Shown: piece after piece, positions 45,123 to 54,360 of the stretch | Position numbering within the stretch: the stretch's first letter is position 1 | How the letters are laid out: every line of letters starts with the position of its first letter | DNA from: Clostridium_AM tanneri | Lineage (GTDB): Bacteria > Bacillota > Clostridia > Clostridiales > Clostridiaceae | Assembly (NCBI RefSeq): GCF_033659955.1 | Contig: NZ_JARUJP010000006.1 | Location: 1 to 64,000, forward strand | Direction of reading: 5' to 3' | DNA: 64,000 nucleotides | Position numbers and translations under genes: made by a program | The notes under the pieces: generated by a model | The model's database searches: none | Seen by the model: only the letters and a program-made list of their open reading frames with translations | What the model was told of the DNA's origin: nothing

Positions 45123-45290
45123 CTATTTTGTCCCTATAATAAATATTCCAACAGCTAATGCTACCAAGATTAATACTAGGATAACAATAATTATGCTGCT
45201 AAATTTTTTTCCTTTTTTCCATGATATCCTTGCAAATCTAAGAGTAAACCACGCAATAATTATATAAATTAAAAGAAATATCCAAGTCAT
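45123..45290 (-). CDS. Small two-helix membrane protein of the ger operon
   Basis: 55 residues: helix 1 (about 3-17), a basic loop (RFARISWKKGKKF), helix 2 (about 31-52). It starts 20 nt after gerC in the same direction with an AGGATGG site. Size, topology and position match the small 2-TM (D-type) subunits seen in some Bacillus germinant-receptor operons, so it may modulate the receptor. No terminator precedes it. Confidence 0.72.
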   Translation of the reverse strand: MTWIFLLIYIIIAWFTLRFARISWKKGKKFSSIIIVILVLILVALAVGIFIIGTK

Positions 45291-45310
45291 ATTTATAAAC
45301 CATCCTATAG

Positions 45311-46570
45311 TTACTGTTTTATATCCTGCTTCTCAGGCGGATTAAGTTGTTTACCAAAGCTTTTCAAGTTTACTTTATAATGAATTGTAATCTCAGCTTT
45401 AGGAAACTTTTTCATCCAATCGTAGCCTTTATAATCGTCATAGGTCAAAAATTTTTTCCTAGCTGCAAGCTCCCATAGGAAGGGATCTCCATTTAAGTCA
45501 CGCTGTGATTTTTGTACTACCTTCATGGACTCCTTTTCTAAATAACTTTCTATTGAGTTTTTTAATATAGCTTGCTTATTCATATCTTCAGGATAGCTCT
45601 CAAAGCTAGGGATAGACAGTATATCAATTGAGATTGGTACAGTTACATCTATAACTGGAGCCCCTTCGGTAATATCAACATGAATCTTAGTTTTCTGTTG
45701 TTTTATAACCCTCCCTACAGTACGATACTTTTCATTTAATGGATCAGGAAAAGTAAACACCATACTCCTTACCTCTGGTTTAGGTCTTAAAATTGCAACT
45801 AATCTGGTTTCATCTCCAGTTAAACTCCCAATCATCCTTCCCTCTTTGAACACAGCAGAGCCTATTATTTCAGTAGGATTCCCTCCCTTCTTATTTACCT
45901 GACCTGGTAGAAAATCCGCCTCATTTTTTCCATCTTTATCAGAAAAATTTTTTGCAGTACCATAGGTAGTTAAAAAAAGACTTCCTCCTTCTTCAGTACG
46001 CTGCATAAATCTGTTTAAGTTTGAGTTAGGTGGAACCAATCCTGTATCCCTCCATCTTCTTGCCATAAACTGAAAGAACTTTTCAGGTCTATCCTCTAGG
46101 ATAGGCTTATTTTGTCTAATAAAATCTTCAGCCTTTTCTCTAGATATCATTAAACTCATAGCACGTCTAATTTCCTTGTCCCGCAGCGATGACTCCAGGG
46201 CACGAAAAAATTCTTTAGTTTTTGCTAAATCTTCACCTACAACTAAAATCTTTGCATGGGAAAGAGATATTCTTCTTGTTACAGATACACTTACTAACTC
46301 CCTGGCAGTAAGAAGTCCTGGTGCTTCTACTGTTATAATATCTGACGGCTGACTGTTGCCACCACCACCCTGAGGTGTATTTCCACTACCTCCCCCAGCT
46401 TTAGGATTTGTAATTTGAAAGGTTATTCTCATCATTTTTTCACTACCCTTATCTATTCCAATGGCAGCAACATAACCCTGTTCCTCTATTTCAACCTTAT
46501 CCCAACAGCCGCTAAATAGAGTTACCACCAATATTAAGATCATAAAAAAACTAACCTTTCTAAACTTCAT
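45311..46570 (-). CDS. Spore germinant receptor lipoprotein, GerC subunit
   Basis: 419 residues. Signal peptide with lipobox and Cys22 (LFSGCWDK), followed by the Ger(x)C pattern (EEQGYVAAIGIDKG, SHAKILVVGEDLA). The region about 65-80 is Gly/Pro-rich. It is anchored on the outer face of the spore inner membrane with the A and B subunits. Its start overlaps the B gene by 11 nt, so translation is coupled. Expected expression is in the forespore; no convincing sigma-G promoter was identified. Confidence 0.93.
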   Translation of the reverse strand: MKFRKVSFFMILILVVTLFSGCWDKVEIEEQGYVAAIGIDKGSEKMMRITFQITNPKAGGGSGNTPQGGGGNSQPSDIITVEAPGLLTARELVSVSVTRRISLSHAKILVVGEDLAKTKEFFRALESSLRDKEIRRAMSLMISREKAEDFIRQNKPILEDRPEKFFQFMARRWRDTGLVPPNSNLNRFMQRTEEGGSLFLTTYGTAKNFSDKDGKNEADFLPGQVNKKGGNPTEIIGSAVFKEGRMIGSLTGDETRLVAILRPKPEVRSMVFTFPDPLNEKYRTVGRVIKQQKTKIHVDITEGAPVIDVTVPISIDILSIPSFESYPEDMNKQAILKNSIESYLEKESMKVVQKSQRDLNGDPFLWELAARKKFLTYDDYKGYDWMKKFPKAEITIHYKVNLKSFGKQLNPPEKQDIKQ

Positions 46571-47669
46571 TTTTACAATCTCCTTTCAATTTAGAAATGA
46601 TTAAAAGGATAAAAGGTAGTGAATAAATAAAGACTAAAGCTATTTTTAACAAAAAGGTTTTTGCAACCTCAATTATATGGAAAAAGTTTTCTGGTATCAT
46701 TCCAATAGCCATAGTCAACGCAGCACAAAGTGGAATTAGCGGTTCAAACTCTTCTAACCTTAATGTTTTCCCTAAAAAGGCTGCATCCATATAAATGTAT
46801 ACAGAAAAACGAATAATTGATCCTATAACCCAAAAGGCTAAAAAAAACGCCTCTAAATTTCCAAGAAATCTTCCCACATATATAAGTCTGGCAAGAGTTT
46901 GGTAAGGAAAATTTATAATTACTGCTGGGGGATAATCGAAAGCCATCATATATATTGCACAAAATGAAGAAATTACAAAGGTCACAAAGCCTAATCCTAT
47001 AATGTTTGCAGTCTTATAGGAGTTATAATTTCTCACATAGGGAAAGAAAATAGTAAAAAAAATCACTTCACCAAAGAGAGTGCTATTAGTTATCCCACCC
47101 TTTATAATATTTTTGATACCACAACCGAAAATAGGAAATAAAAAACCAAAATTAAGATTCTTAATAACTAGTATTACATATATTGTCAACGCCAATGAAA
47201 CATAAGGAAAACTAATCCATGCAAATCTTCCTATAGCCTCTAGACCATGGTAGGCAATTAAAGAACTGCCTACCATCAATATGAAATATAATACTATTAC
47301 CGGTGTATTTAAGAAGAATACATTTGATAATATATCAATATAGCTTCTAGTATTAATTGCAGAAAATAGTATTATTAAAATAGTTAATGTACTACTTAGT
47401 ATGAAACCTATATATTTTCCTGTTAGCTGATATATAATTTCTACTAGGCCTTTATTCTCATATTTTTTTAAAATCCTTAGAAGAATAAGAAGGCAAACGG
47501 AAGGGATAACTGATGATATTAACACCATCATCCAGGCAGCACTTTTAGCTTCCTTAAAAAGCAATGTTGGCGTTGTGTCTGCAGCCTGCATACCTATAGT
47601 AAAAGCAATCATTGCAAAAAACTCTCTAGTTCCAGTTTTATTATTAGGTTGCTTAAACAGAATAATCAC
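46560..47669 (-). CDS. Spore germinant receptor permease-like B subunit
   Basis: 369 residues with ten hydrophobic helices, APC-superfamily type; typical GerB opening GTREFFAMIAFTIG. This subunit is believed to bind the germinant. The GTG start at 47669 overlaps the A-gene stop (GTGA). The site AAGGGAG is very close to it, but coupling to gene A makes this start likely. Substrate is not predictable. Confidence 0.93.
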   Translation of the reverse strand: MIILFKQPNNKTGTREFFAMIAFTIGMQAADTTPTLLFKEAKSAAWMMVLISSVIPSVCLLILLRILKKYENKGLVEIIYQLTGKYIGFILSSTLTILIILFSAINTRSYIDILSNVFFLNTPVIVLYFILMVGSSLIAYHGLEAIGRFAWISFPYVSLALTIYVILVIKNLNFGFLFPIFGCGIKNIIKGGITNSTLFGEVIFFTIFFPYVRNYNSYKTANIIGLGFVTFVISSFCAIYMMAFDYPPAVIINFPYQTLARLIYVGRFLGNLEAFFLAFWVIGSIIRFSVYIYMDAAFLGKTLRLEEFEPLIPLCAALTMAIGMIPENFFHIIEVAKTFLLKIALVFIYSLPFILLIISKLKGDCKNEV

Positions 47670-49186
47670 TCTCCCTTCGGCTTCTTACTTCTGACCTTAT
47701 CCATAGGCCTAAGGAATGAAGGCCTTAGTAATTGCTTCCATGCCGGCGGTCTAGTAATTGTATCTTTAGAAGATTTATAATAGGGAGCTATAGGTGAATT
47801 GAAGGGAACTCCAAAGGACTTTATGGTACTTAAATAGGTTATTAATACAGCAAAGCATACTGCCATTCCATAAAACCCCATTGCTGCTCCAGCAAATAAA
47901 AAAATAAATCTTCCTATTCTAATCATAAAATTTAAACTTGTTTCTGGAATCGCAAAGGATGACAAACCTGTTAATGATACAACGATTACTAGTATCGGAC
48001 TTACAATATTGGCTTGAACTGCTGCCTGACCTAAAATAAGAGCTCCAACTATTCCAATAGTAGGCCCTATAGGAGTTGGCACCCTTACTCCTGCCTCTCT
48101 AATTAAATCAAAGGCTAGTTCCATCAATAGCACTTCAATTATAGCTGGAAAGGGAAGTTTCTCTCTGCTTGCTGCTATAGCAAGAACTAAATCTGTAGGT
48201 ATCATATCAATATGATAGCTGCTTACAGCTATATATAGGCCTGGTGTAAGCAGTGCAATATAACAGGCTATCATTCTTAATAATCTTGTAAAATTACCAT
48301 AGGCCCATCTTTGATATTGATCTTCAGAGGTATGAAAAAATGACCAAATAGTTACAGGCACTATTAAACTATAAGGAGCTCCTTCCATAAGCATTGCCAC
48401 ATATCCTTCTTCAAGAAAGGCTACCACCCTATCTGGCCTTTCTGTAAGTAGAACTGTAGGCACCAGAGAGTAGGTCTTATCTTCTATATACTGTTCCAAT
48501 ATTGAAAGATTTTTTACATTCTCCATACTAATTTTTGAAAGTCTTGCTCTTACTTCTTCTAGTAATTGAGGATTTGCAATATCCTTTATGTACATAATAA
48601 AAATCTCATTAAAAACTGTGGTATCGAGAATAATACTTTCCGAAATAAGCTTAGAATCCTTTAAGTGCTTTCTAATTAATGAACGATTAACAGAACAGGA
48701 TTCTGTGAAGGATTCCTTTGGACCTTTTAGTGCATTCTCTGTAGTAGGCTTTTCTACAGATCTATGTTCATACTTTGTGGTGGATACAGAAATAGCCTCA
48801 TTATGCCCCTTAATAAGCAGTATTGTATTTCCATTTATAATTTCATTTGAAATCTCTTTAAAGCTACTAACCTTTTTAACATTTCTTCCAGTTATAATAC
48901 TTTTCATTAAAAAAGCACAAATATTTTCATTACTTTCGTTAGGCTCAGATTTTTCTAGCAGAGGCATAATAATGTGTTTTTCTATTATGTCCCCATTTAC
49001 AGTGCCATGTAGATATAATATCTTTCCATCTATATTTATAGCCTTTATATGAATATCTCTGATAATAAAATCCTTATTTTCTGGATAAACAAAAATAGCC
49101 TTTAATTTGTTAAGATTATCCTCTAAGTCACTTCCTATAGGATCATTTTTCGCTCTCTCACCAACAACATTATTAGCAGATTCCAC
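47666..49186 (-). CDS. Spore germinant receptor A subunit
   Basis: 506 residues. N-terminal soluble GerA domain (about 25-290) with LLTERPDRVVAFLEEGYVA, then about five membrane helices (about 295-470) and a short basic tail. Core of the GerA-type receptor that opens the spore inner membrane in response to nutrients. GTG start with AAGGTGGTG upstream. First gene of a four-gene operon A-B-C-small 2TM. Confidence 0.94.
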   Translation of the reverse strand: MESANNVVGERAKNDPIGSDLEDNLNKLKAIFVYPENKDFIIRDIHIKAINIDGKILYLHGTVNGDIIEKHIIMPLLEKSEPNESNENICAFLMKSIITGRNVKKVSSFKEISNEIINGNTILLIKGHNEAISVSTTKYEHRSVEKPTTENALKGPKESFTESCSVNRSLIRKHLKDSKLISESIILDTTVFNEIFIMYIKDIANPQLLEEVRARLSKISMENVKNLSILEQYIEDKTYSLVPTVLLTERPDRVVAFLEEGYVAMLMEGAPYSLIVPVTIWSFFHTSEDQYQRWAYGNFTRLLRMIACYIALLTPGLYIAVSSYHIDMIPTDLVLAIAASREKLPFPAIIEVLLMELAFDLIREAGVRVPTPIGPTIGIVGALILGQAAVQANIVSPILVIVVSLTGLSSFAIPETSLNFMIRIGRFIFLFAGAAMGFYGMAVCFAVLITYLSTIKSFGVPFNSPIAPYYKSSKDTITRPPAWKQLLRPSFLRPMDKVRSKKPKGE

Positions 49187-49323
49187 TACAAATCACCACC
49201 TTTTATAAAGCCTAGTTACATTCTAGTATTTACAAATAACTTAAATTAAATTATTAAATTGCGTCTAGTTTTTAACAAGTTATTAATTATTATCTATGAA
49301 ATATTAACCAAGTTGTAACGGAA

Positions 49324-49351
49324 TTGTGACAATTAAAGGATATTATATACT
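49324..49351 (+). promoter_or_regulatory. Candidate promoter of the secreted repeat protein
   Basis: TTGTGA, 16-nt spacer, TATACT, about 50 nt before the start codon. Confidence 0.4.
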
Positions 49352-49401
49352 CATAACAAATAATAAGTTATAAAAATAAAAGCACTTAAAGGAGAGATAA
49401 A

Positions 49402-50172
49402 ATGAAGAGTAAAAAATTAATGAGTAAAGTTATAACTGCAGTAGTAGCTGGAAGTGTTCTTCTATCAACAGGAAGCTTTGTTTTCGCAAAGAGTAGTGCA
49501 GATGGAACAACTGGAGATAATACAAAAAGACAAGAAACTAGAATTAATAAGAAAGTCTCAGCAGAAAATATGAAAACTGAGCTTGATAAGTTAGTTACTG
49601 CCGGAACTATTACAGCTGATCAAGAAACTAAAGTTTTAGATTATTTTAAGCAAAAAGACACTGAAAGACAAGCAGAGATGGATAAAATTAAAAATATGAC
49701 AGAAGCTGAACGCAAAACTTATTTTGAAAATAATAAGCCAGCAGAAAAAACTAATTTTTTAAGTGAATTAGTTACATCTGGAACTCTAACACAGGAACAA
49801 GCAGATGCTATAGCCAAAGTAACCCATAGAGGTCCTGGGGGCGGAAAAGGACATGGAATGGGTACAGAAGGATTTAAAAACCAGCTTGATAAACTAGTTA
49901 CTGCTGGAACTATCACACAGGATGAAGAAAATAAAATTTTGGATTTTATGAACCAAAAGCAAACCGAGAAAAAAGCTGAAATGGATAAAGTTAAGAATAT
50001 GACAGAAGCTGAACGTAAAACTTATTTTGAAAACAATAAAAAAGAAAAAACTGATCTAACTGCTGAGCTTGTAACTGCTGGTATTATATCACAGGAAAAA
50101 GCTGACGCTATTAAAGCAGCTATGCCAGCAGCAAAGGACCATGGCCCTATGCAACAAAAACAAAGCAAGTAA
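49402..50172 (+). CDS. Secreted protein with two ~115-residue helical repeats
   Basis: 256 residues with a signal peptide (cleavage near SFVFA-K, residue 29). Two repeat units (about 53-135 and 155-240) share LDKLVTAGTIT, then MDKxKNMTEAERKTYFENN, then ELVT.GxxxQExADAI; a GPGGGKGHG linker lies between. Lys/Glu-rich and helical. I do not know the family; the repeating short helices recall small spore or surface proteins, but no function is claimed. AAAGGAGAG precedes ATG 49402. Tandem terminators follow. Confidence 0.82.
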   Translation: MKSKKLMSKVITAVVAGSVLLSTGSFVFAKSSADGTTGDNTKRQETRINKKVSAENMKTELDKLVTAGTITADQETKVLDYFKQKDTERQAEMDKIKNMTEAERKTYFENNKPAEKTNFLSELVTSGTLTQEQADAIAKVTHRGPGGGKGHGMGTEGFKNQLDKLVTAGTITQDEENKILDFMNQKQTEKKAEMDKVKNMTEAERKTYFENNKKEKTDLTAELVTAGIISQEKADAIKAAMPAAKDHGPMQQKQSK

Positions 50173-50263
50173 AATAGGGACTTCTACAAAATTCATAAAA
50201 GTCCTATACAAAAACAAAAACCATGCATAAATAGGAAAACAAATTCCCTATATGCATGGTTTT
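50173..50263 (+). terminator. Two tandem hairpins after the repeat protein
   Basis: First stem TAGGGACTT/AAGTCCTA (50175-50207). Second stem AAACCATGCATA/TATGCATGGTTT (50217-50263) followed by T5; the second is a strong terminator. Confidence 0.8.
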
Positions 50264-50319
50264 TATTCATGAAAATTTATCCGATGACTACCTGCTTTCA
50301 GCAGTCCCTAGTTACTATT

Positions 50320-51960
50320 CTAGATTTTAAACTTTTCTATACTTTCTGCTAATCTCTTAGACATATCAGTTAAGCTATTTACCGTTCTATTTAACTCCTC
50401 TGCTGATGCCGTTTCCTCTTCTATAGCTGCTGTTACCGATTCAGTGGCTGCAGATATTTCCTGTGCATCGTTAGCAAAGCCCTGAATGTTGGATATTATT
50501 CCATCCTTAGATTCTACAGTACTGTTTAAAGTTTCATTAACAGATTTTACCTGAGGAACTATTTTCTCTGTTTCTAGTAGTATTTCTTTTAATGCATCTA
50601 TAGTATTTTCTACTATTTCACCTTGTCCTACAATAAAATTAGAGGCAACTTCTGAAGTTTTAGAAAGCTCCTTTGTATTACTAGTAATAGTGCTAACTAT
50701 TGTATTAATACTCTTTGAAGAGTCTAAAACCTGTTCAGCCAGTTTTCTTATTTCATCAGCTACTACTGAAAATCCTCTTCCTGATTCCCCAGCTCTAGCA
50801 GCTTCAATTGATGCATTTAACGCTAATAGATTTGTTTGTTCTGCAACACTGGTTATAACCTCTGTAACAGTGTTAATTTTATTAACATTATCGTTTAAAA
50901 CTTTAACCTTATCAGTAACATATAAAAATGTTTTCTGCAGCTGTTCCACTGCCTTATTAAGTTCTTCAATCTTTACTGTACCGTTATCCGCCGAAAGCTT
51001 TATTCTATTACTGCTATTTGTAACTATATGAAGCTCATCAACTACCTTAACTAGATTTTCGGAAAACTCTTCTAAAAGTTGCAGCGTCTCAACAGTCTTA
51101 TCTGATTGTCTTGTTGTACTCTCCGTAACCTCTGTCATTGAAGCAGCTATTTCTTCACTAGAAGATGCTACTCCATTACTAGAAAGGGCTAGATTTCCAG
51201 AAACTCCCTCAAGCTCTGAGGCTGCTTCTTTAATTTTTTCAATCATAGTTCTTATAACCTTTATTGTATAATTCATACTATCAGACACAAGAGAAGTTTC
51301 ATCTTTTCCTGTAGATTTAAACTGAACTGTTAAGTCTCCTTCACTTACCTTTTTCAAATCTGCTACCATAGCCATTATAGGTTTCGCAAACCTTCTTGAA
51401 ACTATATAGGATACAAGTACTGCAAGCGCTATTATAATTATTATAAATAAACTTACCTTCTTTAGTATGGTAATAGGCAGTTCTTCAACTTCTTTTAAAG
51501 AAGTTTGAATTATTAGGGCGCCTTTATCCCCAGACTTATCTTTAAATGGAACTATAGTTTCATGAACAAGTTCCTTGGTTTCACCGCCTTTCTCATCATG
51601 ATGAATGGCTTGTCCACTCTTAGTAACTGATAAAGCCTTTTCTGTTGCAGTATTCCCAATGTCGTTTTTGCTTGTACTTACTATAATTTTATTTTCTTGG
51701 TTAACTATTGCCATATAGGATACATTTTTGGCATCTTCCTTGCTATGCTCTATATATTTTTGTATGTCTTGTAAGTTGTCTGTTTCATAGCTTTCTATAC
51801 CATTCTCTATAGATAAAGCTAGGTTTAATGCATCATTTGCCACCTGTGTGGTAAATAATTTTCCAAACTGTACACTCATTAAAGTTACTGTATAAGCAAT
51901 GCATACTAATGAAAGTGTAATAAATCCAATACTCATTTTTCGTCTAAAGGAACTAAACAT
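50320..51960 (-). CDS. Methyl-accepting chemotaxis protein, Cache-HAMP type
   Basis: 546 residues: membrane helix (about 9-30), extracellular single-Cache-like sensor (about 33-165), second helix (about 168-188), HAMP (about 190-243), and a cytoplasmic signalling domain with EQTNLLALNASIEAARAG near residue 380. Membrane chemoreceptor; the ligand is not predictable. Single gene with a perfect 40-bp palindrome upstream. Confidence 0.93.
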   Translation of the reverse strand: MFSSFRRKMSIGFITLSLVCIAYTVTLMSVQFGKLFTTQVANDALNLALSIENGIESYETDNLQDIQKYIEHSKEDAKNVSYMAIVNQENKIIVSTSKNDIGNTATEKALSVTKSGQAIHHDEKGGETKELVHETIVPFKDKSGDKGALIIQTSLKEVEELPITILKKVSLFIIIIIALAVLVSYIVSRRFAKPIMAMVADLKKVSEGDLTVQFKSTGKDETSLVSDSMNYTIKVIRTMIEKIKEAASELEGVSGNLALSSNGVASSSEEIAASMTEVTESTTRQSDKTVETLQLLEEFSENLVKVVDELHIVTNSSNRIKLSADNGTVKIEELNKAVEQLQKTFLYVTDKVKVLNDNVNKINTVTEVITSVAEQTNLLALNASIEAARAGESGRGFSVVADEIRKLAEQVLDSSKSINTIVSTITSNTKELSKTSEVASNFIVGQGEIVENTIDALKEILLETEKIVPQVKSVNETLNSTVESKDGIISNIQGFANDAQEISAATESVTAAIEEETASAEELNRTVNSLTDMSKRLAESIEKFKI

Positions 51961-52015
51961 TGATTCCCCTCCTGTCTTAGCTATTTATAAATTCAACTGT
52001 TAAAATCTATAAGCT

Positions 52016-52055
52016 TTAATATAGTTAATATAGTTAACTATATTAACTATATTAA
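52016..52055. repeat. Perfect 40-bp palindrome upstream of the Cache chemoreceptor
   Basis: TTAATATAGTTAATATAGTT is followed at once by its exact complement. It has no loop and no T-run, and is built from TATAGTTAA units. It sits 55 nt before the chemoreceptor start. An operator or a cruciform is more likely than a terminator. Confidence 0.75.
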
Positions 52056-52104
52056 TTATAATCTTACCTAAAATAGAAAGCAATAGATTTAATAGTTAAT
52101 TATT

Positions 52105-52152
52105 AAAAATGAGGGAAAATTCCAGCATTATTAGCTACAACTTCCCCCCTCT
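52105..52152 (-). terminator. Terminator of rubrerythrin
   Basis: GAGGG.GGAA / TTTTCCCTC stem followed on the minus strand by ATTTTTAA, within 20 nt of the stop. Confidence 0.75.
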
Positions 52153-52168
52153 ATAAATAACTTACAAT

Positions 52169-52753
52169 TTAATAATTCTCAACAAATACTTCAAAATATC
52201 CCTGTGGATGTATGCAAGCAGGACATACTTCTGGAGAGCTCTCTCCCTCATATATATATCCGCAGTTATTACATTTCCATAGAACTGAACTGTCCTTTTT
52301 AAACATAGTATCATTTTCTATATTGCTAAGTAACTTTCTATATCTAGCTTCATGGTGTTTTTCAACTTCAGCTATTTTTCTAAAGGATACCGCTACTGAT
52401 GTAAATCCTTCTTCCTCAGCTACTTTTGCAAACTCTGGATAAAGTTCTGCCCATTCTTCATTTTCACCATTTGCTGCAGCTAGTAGATTTGATTTAGTAT
52501 CTCCTAGTGCTACTGGATATGATGCAGTTATCTCCACCATTTCTCCATCTAAACTTCCTTTTAGATGTTTAAAAAATACCTTTGCATGCTCTTTTTCATT
52601 TTCAGCAGTTTCCATAAATAGATTATAAATCTGTACATAACCTTCCTTTTTAGCTGCAGATGCATAATATGTATACCTAGTTCTTGCCTGTGATTCTCCA
52701 GCAAAGGCCTTCATCAAGTTTTCAGCAGTTTTTGTTCCTTTTAATGACTTCAT
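52169..52753 (-). CDS. rbr: Rubrerythrin
   Basis: 194 residues. The ferritin-like four-helix domain carries ExxR-type di-iron ligands (FAGESQARTRY, ENEKEHAK, EEEGF, EVEKHHEARY). The C-terminal rubredoxin domain has CNNCGYIYEG and CPACIHPQGYF. It reduces peroxide in anaerobes. GGAGG precedes ATG 52753. Single gene; no obvious PerR box was located. Confidence 0.95.
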   Translation of the reverse strand: MKSLKGTKTAENLMKAFAGESQARTRYTYYASAAKKEGYVQIYNLFMETAENEKEHAKVFFKHLKGSLDGEMVEITASYPVALGDTKSNLLAAANGENEEWAELYPEFAKVAEEEGFTSVAVSFRKIAEVEKHHEARYRKLLSNIENDTMFKKDSSVLWKCNNCGYIYEGESSPEVCPACIHPQGYFEVFVENY

Positions 52754-52905
52754 CCTATCTCCTCCATTTTAAATAATCTAGTATTTGTTTATATTCAACA
52801 ATGTACTTGAAAATCCTTCTTATTTAATAATACTTATATGTGAATATAATGTTAACTTTACTATTTGTTAATGAAGTAACTGTTAATATCCCTTTAGTTT
52901 TCTAT

Positions 52906-53889
52906 CTAAAGAACTACTTTCTCGATAAACAATGATAAATTTTCCATCAAATTATATATAACAGGCTTTCCATTTTCCATAACCCCTATCATTGGCCTTG
53001 TTGGGAAGTTCTTGTTTTGTAGTACAACTACTCCTTCTACACCGTTATTTAGCTTTACAAATAATCCGTTTGGATAACAATACACAGAATTAATAAACTC
53101 CTTAAATATTTCATCATTAAATTTTCTACCAGCTTGACTAGTAATATATTCTATTGCCATACTAGGTAATGCAAAACTTCCAGATTGCAATAAATTGTTA
53201 TATTCATTACATATAGCAACTATTTTTGCAAATTCATGAATCTTATCCCCTTTAATCTTCTCCGGATAACCTGTCCCGTCTTCACATTCATGGTGATGTA
53301 AAATGCACATGTAAGAAGTTACCGGTATGTGAGTTTGGCTTTTTATAAATTCATATCCTAATAGGCAATGCTTTTCCCCTTCATCAAATAATTTTCCCAC
53401 ATCGTGAAGCATAGCACCTACAGCTAATTTCTCAAGCTTGTCTCTACTATAATTTTTATTCATTGCTACTAATAAGGAAAGTATAGCTACATTAATAGAA
53501 TGAATTACTAATTTTAATTCTTCATCTTTCTGTCCTATGTTACTAAGCAAAAATGAGTTTTCCGATACATCTAGGTTATCAATAATCCTATTAGCAATGT
53601 TGATAATCTTTTTTTCGTCAATAGTCTTATTCTTTTTTATATTATCGTATATAATCTTTAACTCTCTAATTACCTCAAGTCTAATAGGAGTATTTAATAT
53701 TTCCTTTAAATTTATATCATCATTTTCATCTTTAATATAAACCGTATCTATTCCTACTTTTTGTAATATTTTTATATTGCTTTCAGTTATTTTTATACCT
53801 TCACTTGCATAAATCATACCACTAGATAGGTATACTGATACTGCTAATTCTTTTCCTACTATACTCTCATTTAATAAAGTAAGCCTCAT
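52906..53889 (-). CDS. HD-GYP-like phosphohydrolase (candidate c-di-GMP phosphodiesterase)
   Basis: 327 residues. Residues 1-110 form an N-terminal region of DUF3391-like type. The HD domain has His162-Asp163 (LHDVGK), then HHE (199-201) and DGTGYP (204-209), matching HD-GYP. The usual later Asp ligand (IADxYDA) reads CNEYNN, so one metal ligand is substituted and activity is uncertain. ATG 53889 follows AAGGAGATG. Upstream is an unidentified structured element, about 40 nt from the start. Confidence 0.85.
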   Translation of the reverse strand: MRLTLLNESIVGKELAVSVYLSSGMIYASEGIKITESNIKILQKVGIDTVYIKDENDDINLKEILNTPIRLEVIRELKIIYDNIKKNKTIDEKKIINIANRIIDNLDVSENSFLLSNIGQKDEELKLVIHSINVAILSLLVAMNKNYSRDKLEKLAVGAMLHDVGKLFDEGEKHCLLGYEFIKSQTHIPVTSYMCILHHHECEDGTGYPEKIKGDKIHEFAKIVAICNEYNNLLQSGSFALPSMAIEYITSQAGRKFNDEIFKEFINSVYCYPNGLFVKLNNGVEGVVVLQNKNFPTRPMIGVMENGKPVIYNLMENLSLFIEKVVL

Positions 53890-53929
53890 AGTAATTTTAC
53901 ATCTCCTTACATAAACAGAATTCTTGGCT

Positions 53930-54045
53930 TCAAATAAGGTATTGCCCCCACTGAAGGTTAGAAGTGATTATCCACCGTCGCATCCGCTCTTTATTCCTGC
54001 CTTAAAGAGTATGATGGTATTAGGGCAGATAGTGATTGCATAAAC
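53930..54045. other. Unidentified structured element, candidate cis-regulatory RNA
   Basis: Gene-free and more GC-rich than its surroundings. GCCC (53944) pairs with GGGC (54022) around two hairpins, CACT/AGTG (53950-53967) and CTCTTTA/TAAAGAG (53987-54009); their loops contain AAGG and CCTT, able to kiss. Read on the minus strand it ends about 40 nt before the HD-GYP-like gene, as a leader would; on the plus strand it precedes a chemoreceptor by over 300 nt. It does not match a riboswitch class I know. The remaining 54046-54360 is AT-rich with TTGACA/TATAAT-like hexamers near 54228-54246 at non-standard spacing. Confidence 0.55.
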
Positions 54046-54360
54046 ACTTTAATAACTTTATTATAATAATATTTATGACAATTTTCTACAACTATTTATT
54101 TATATTAATGATTTACGTAAAAAATATCTTATTTCTTTTCTATTTTTAAACTAGTTAAATTTATTGCACAATCAACTTGCATTAGGTTGATAAATTGGAT
54201 TGTTTTTATAATAACTATTAGATTTTTTGACATAAAGTGATATAATAATATTTAACTATATTGTATAAATATAATAACGGTGGATATAAAAACACCTAGG
54301 TTCTTAACCTTGTTTTATATATATTTGACTAAATTGAAATTGCAGAAAAGAGGGATACAA

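Noticed and set aside
48588..49052. Plus-strand open frame of 154 codons opposite the germinant receptor A gene
   Set aside because: It is antisense to a conserved GerA domain, with no ribosome binding site.
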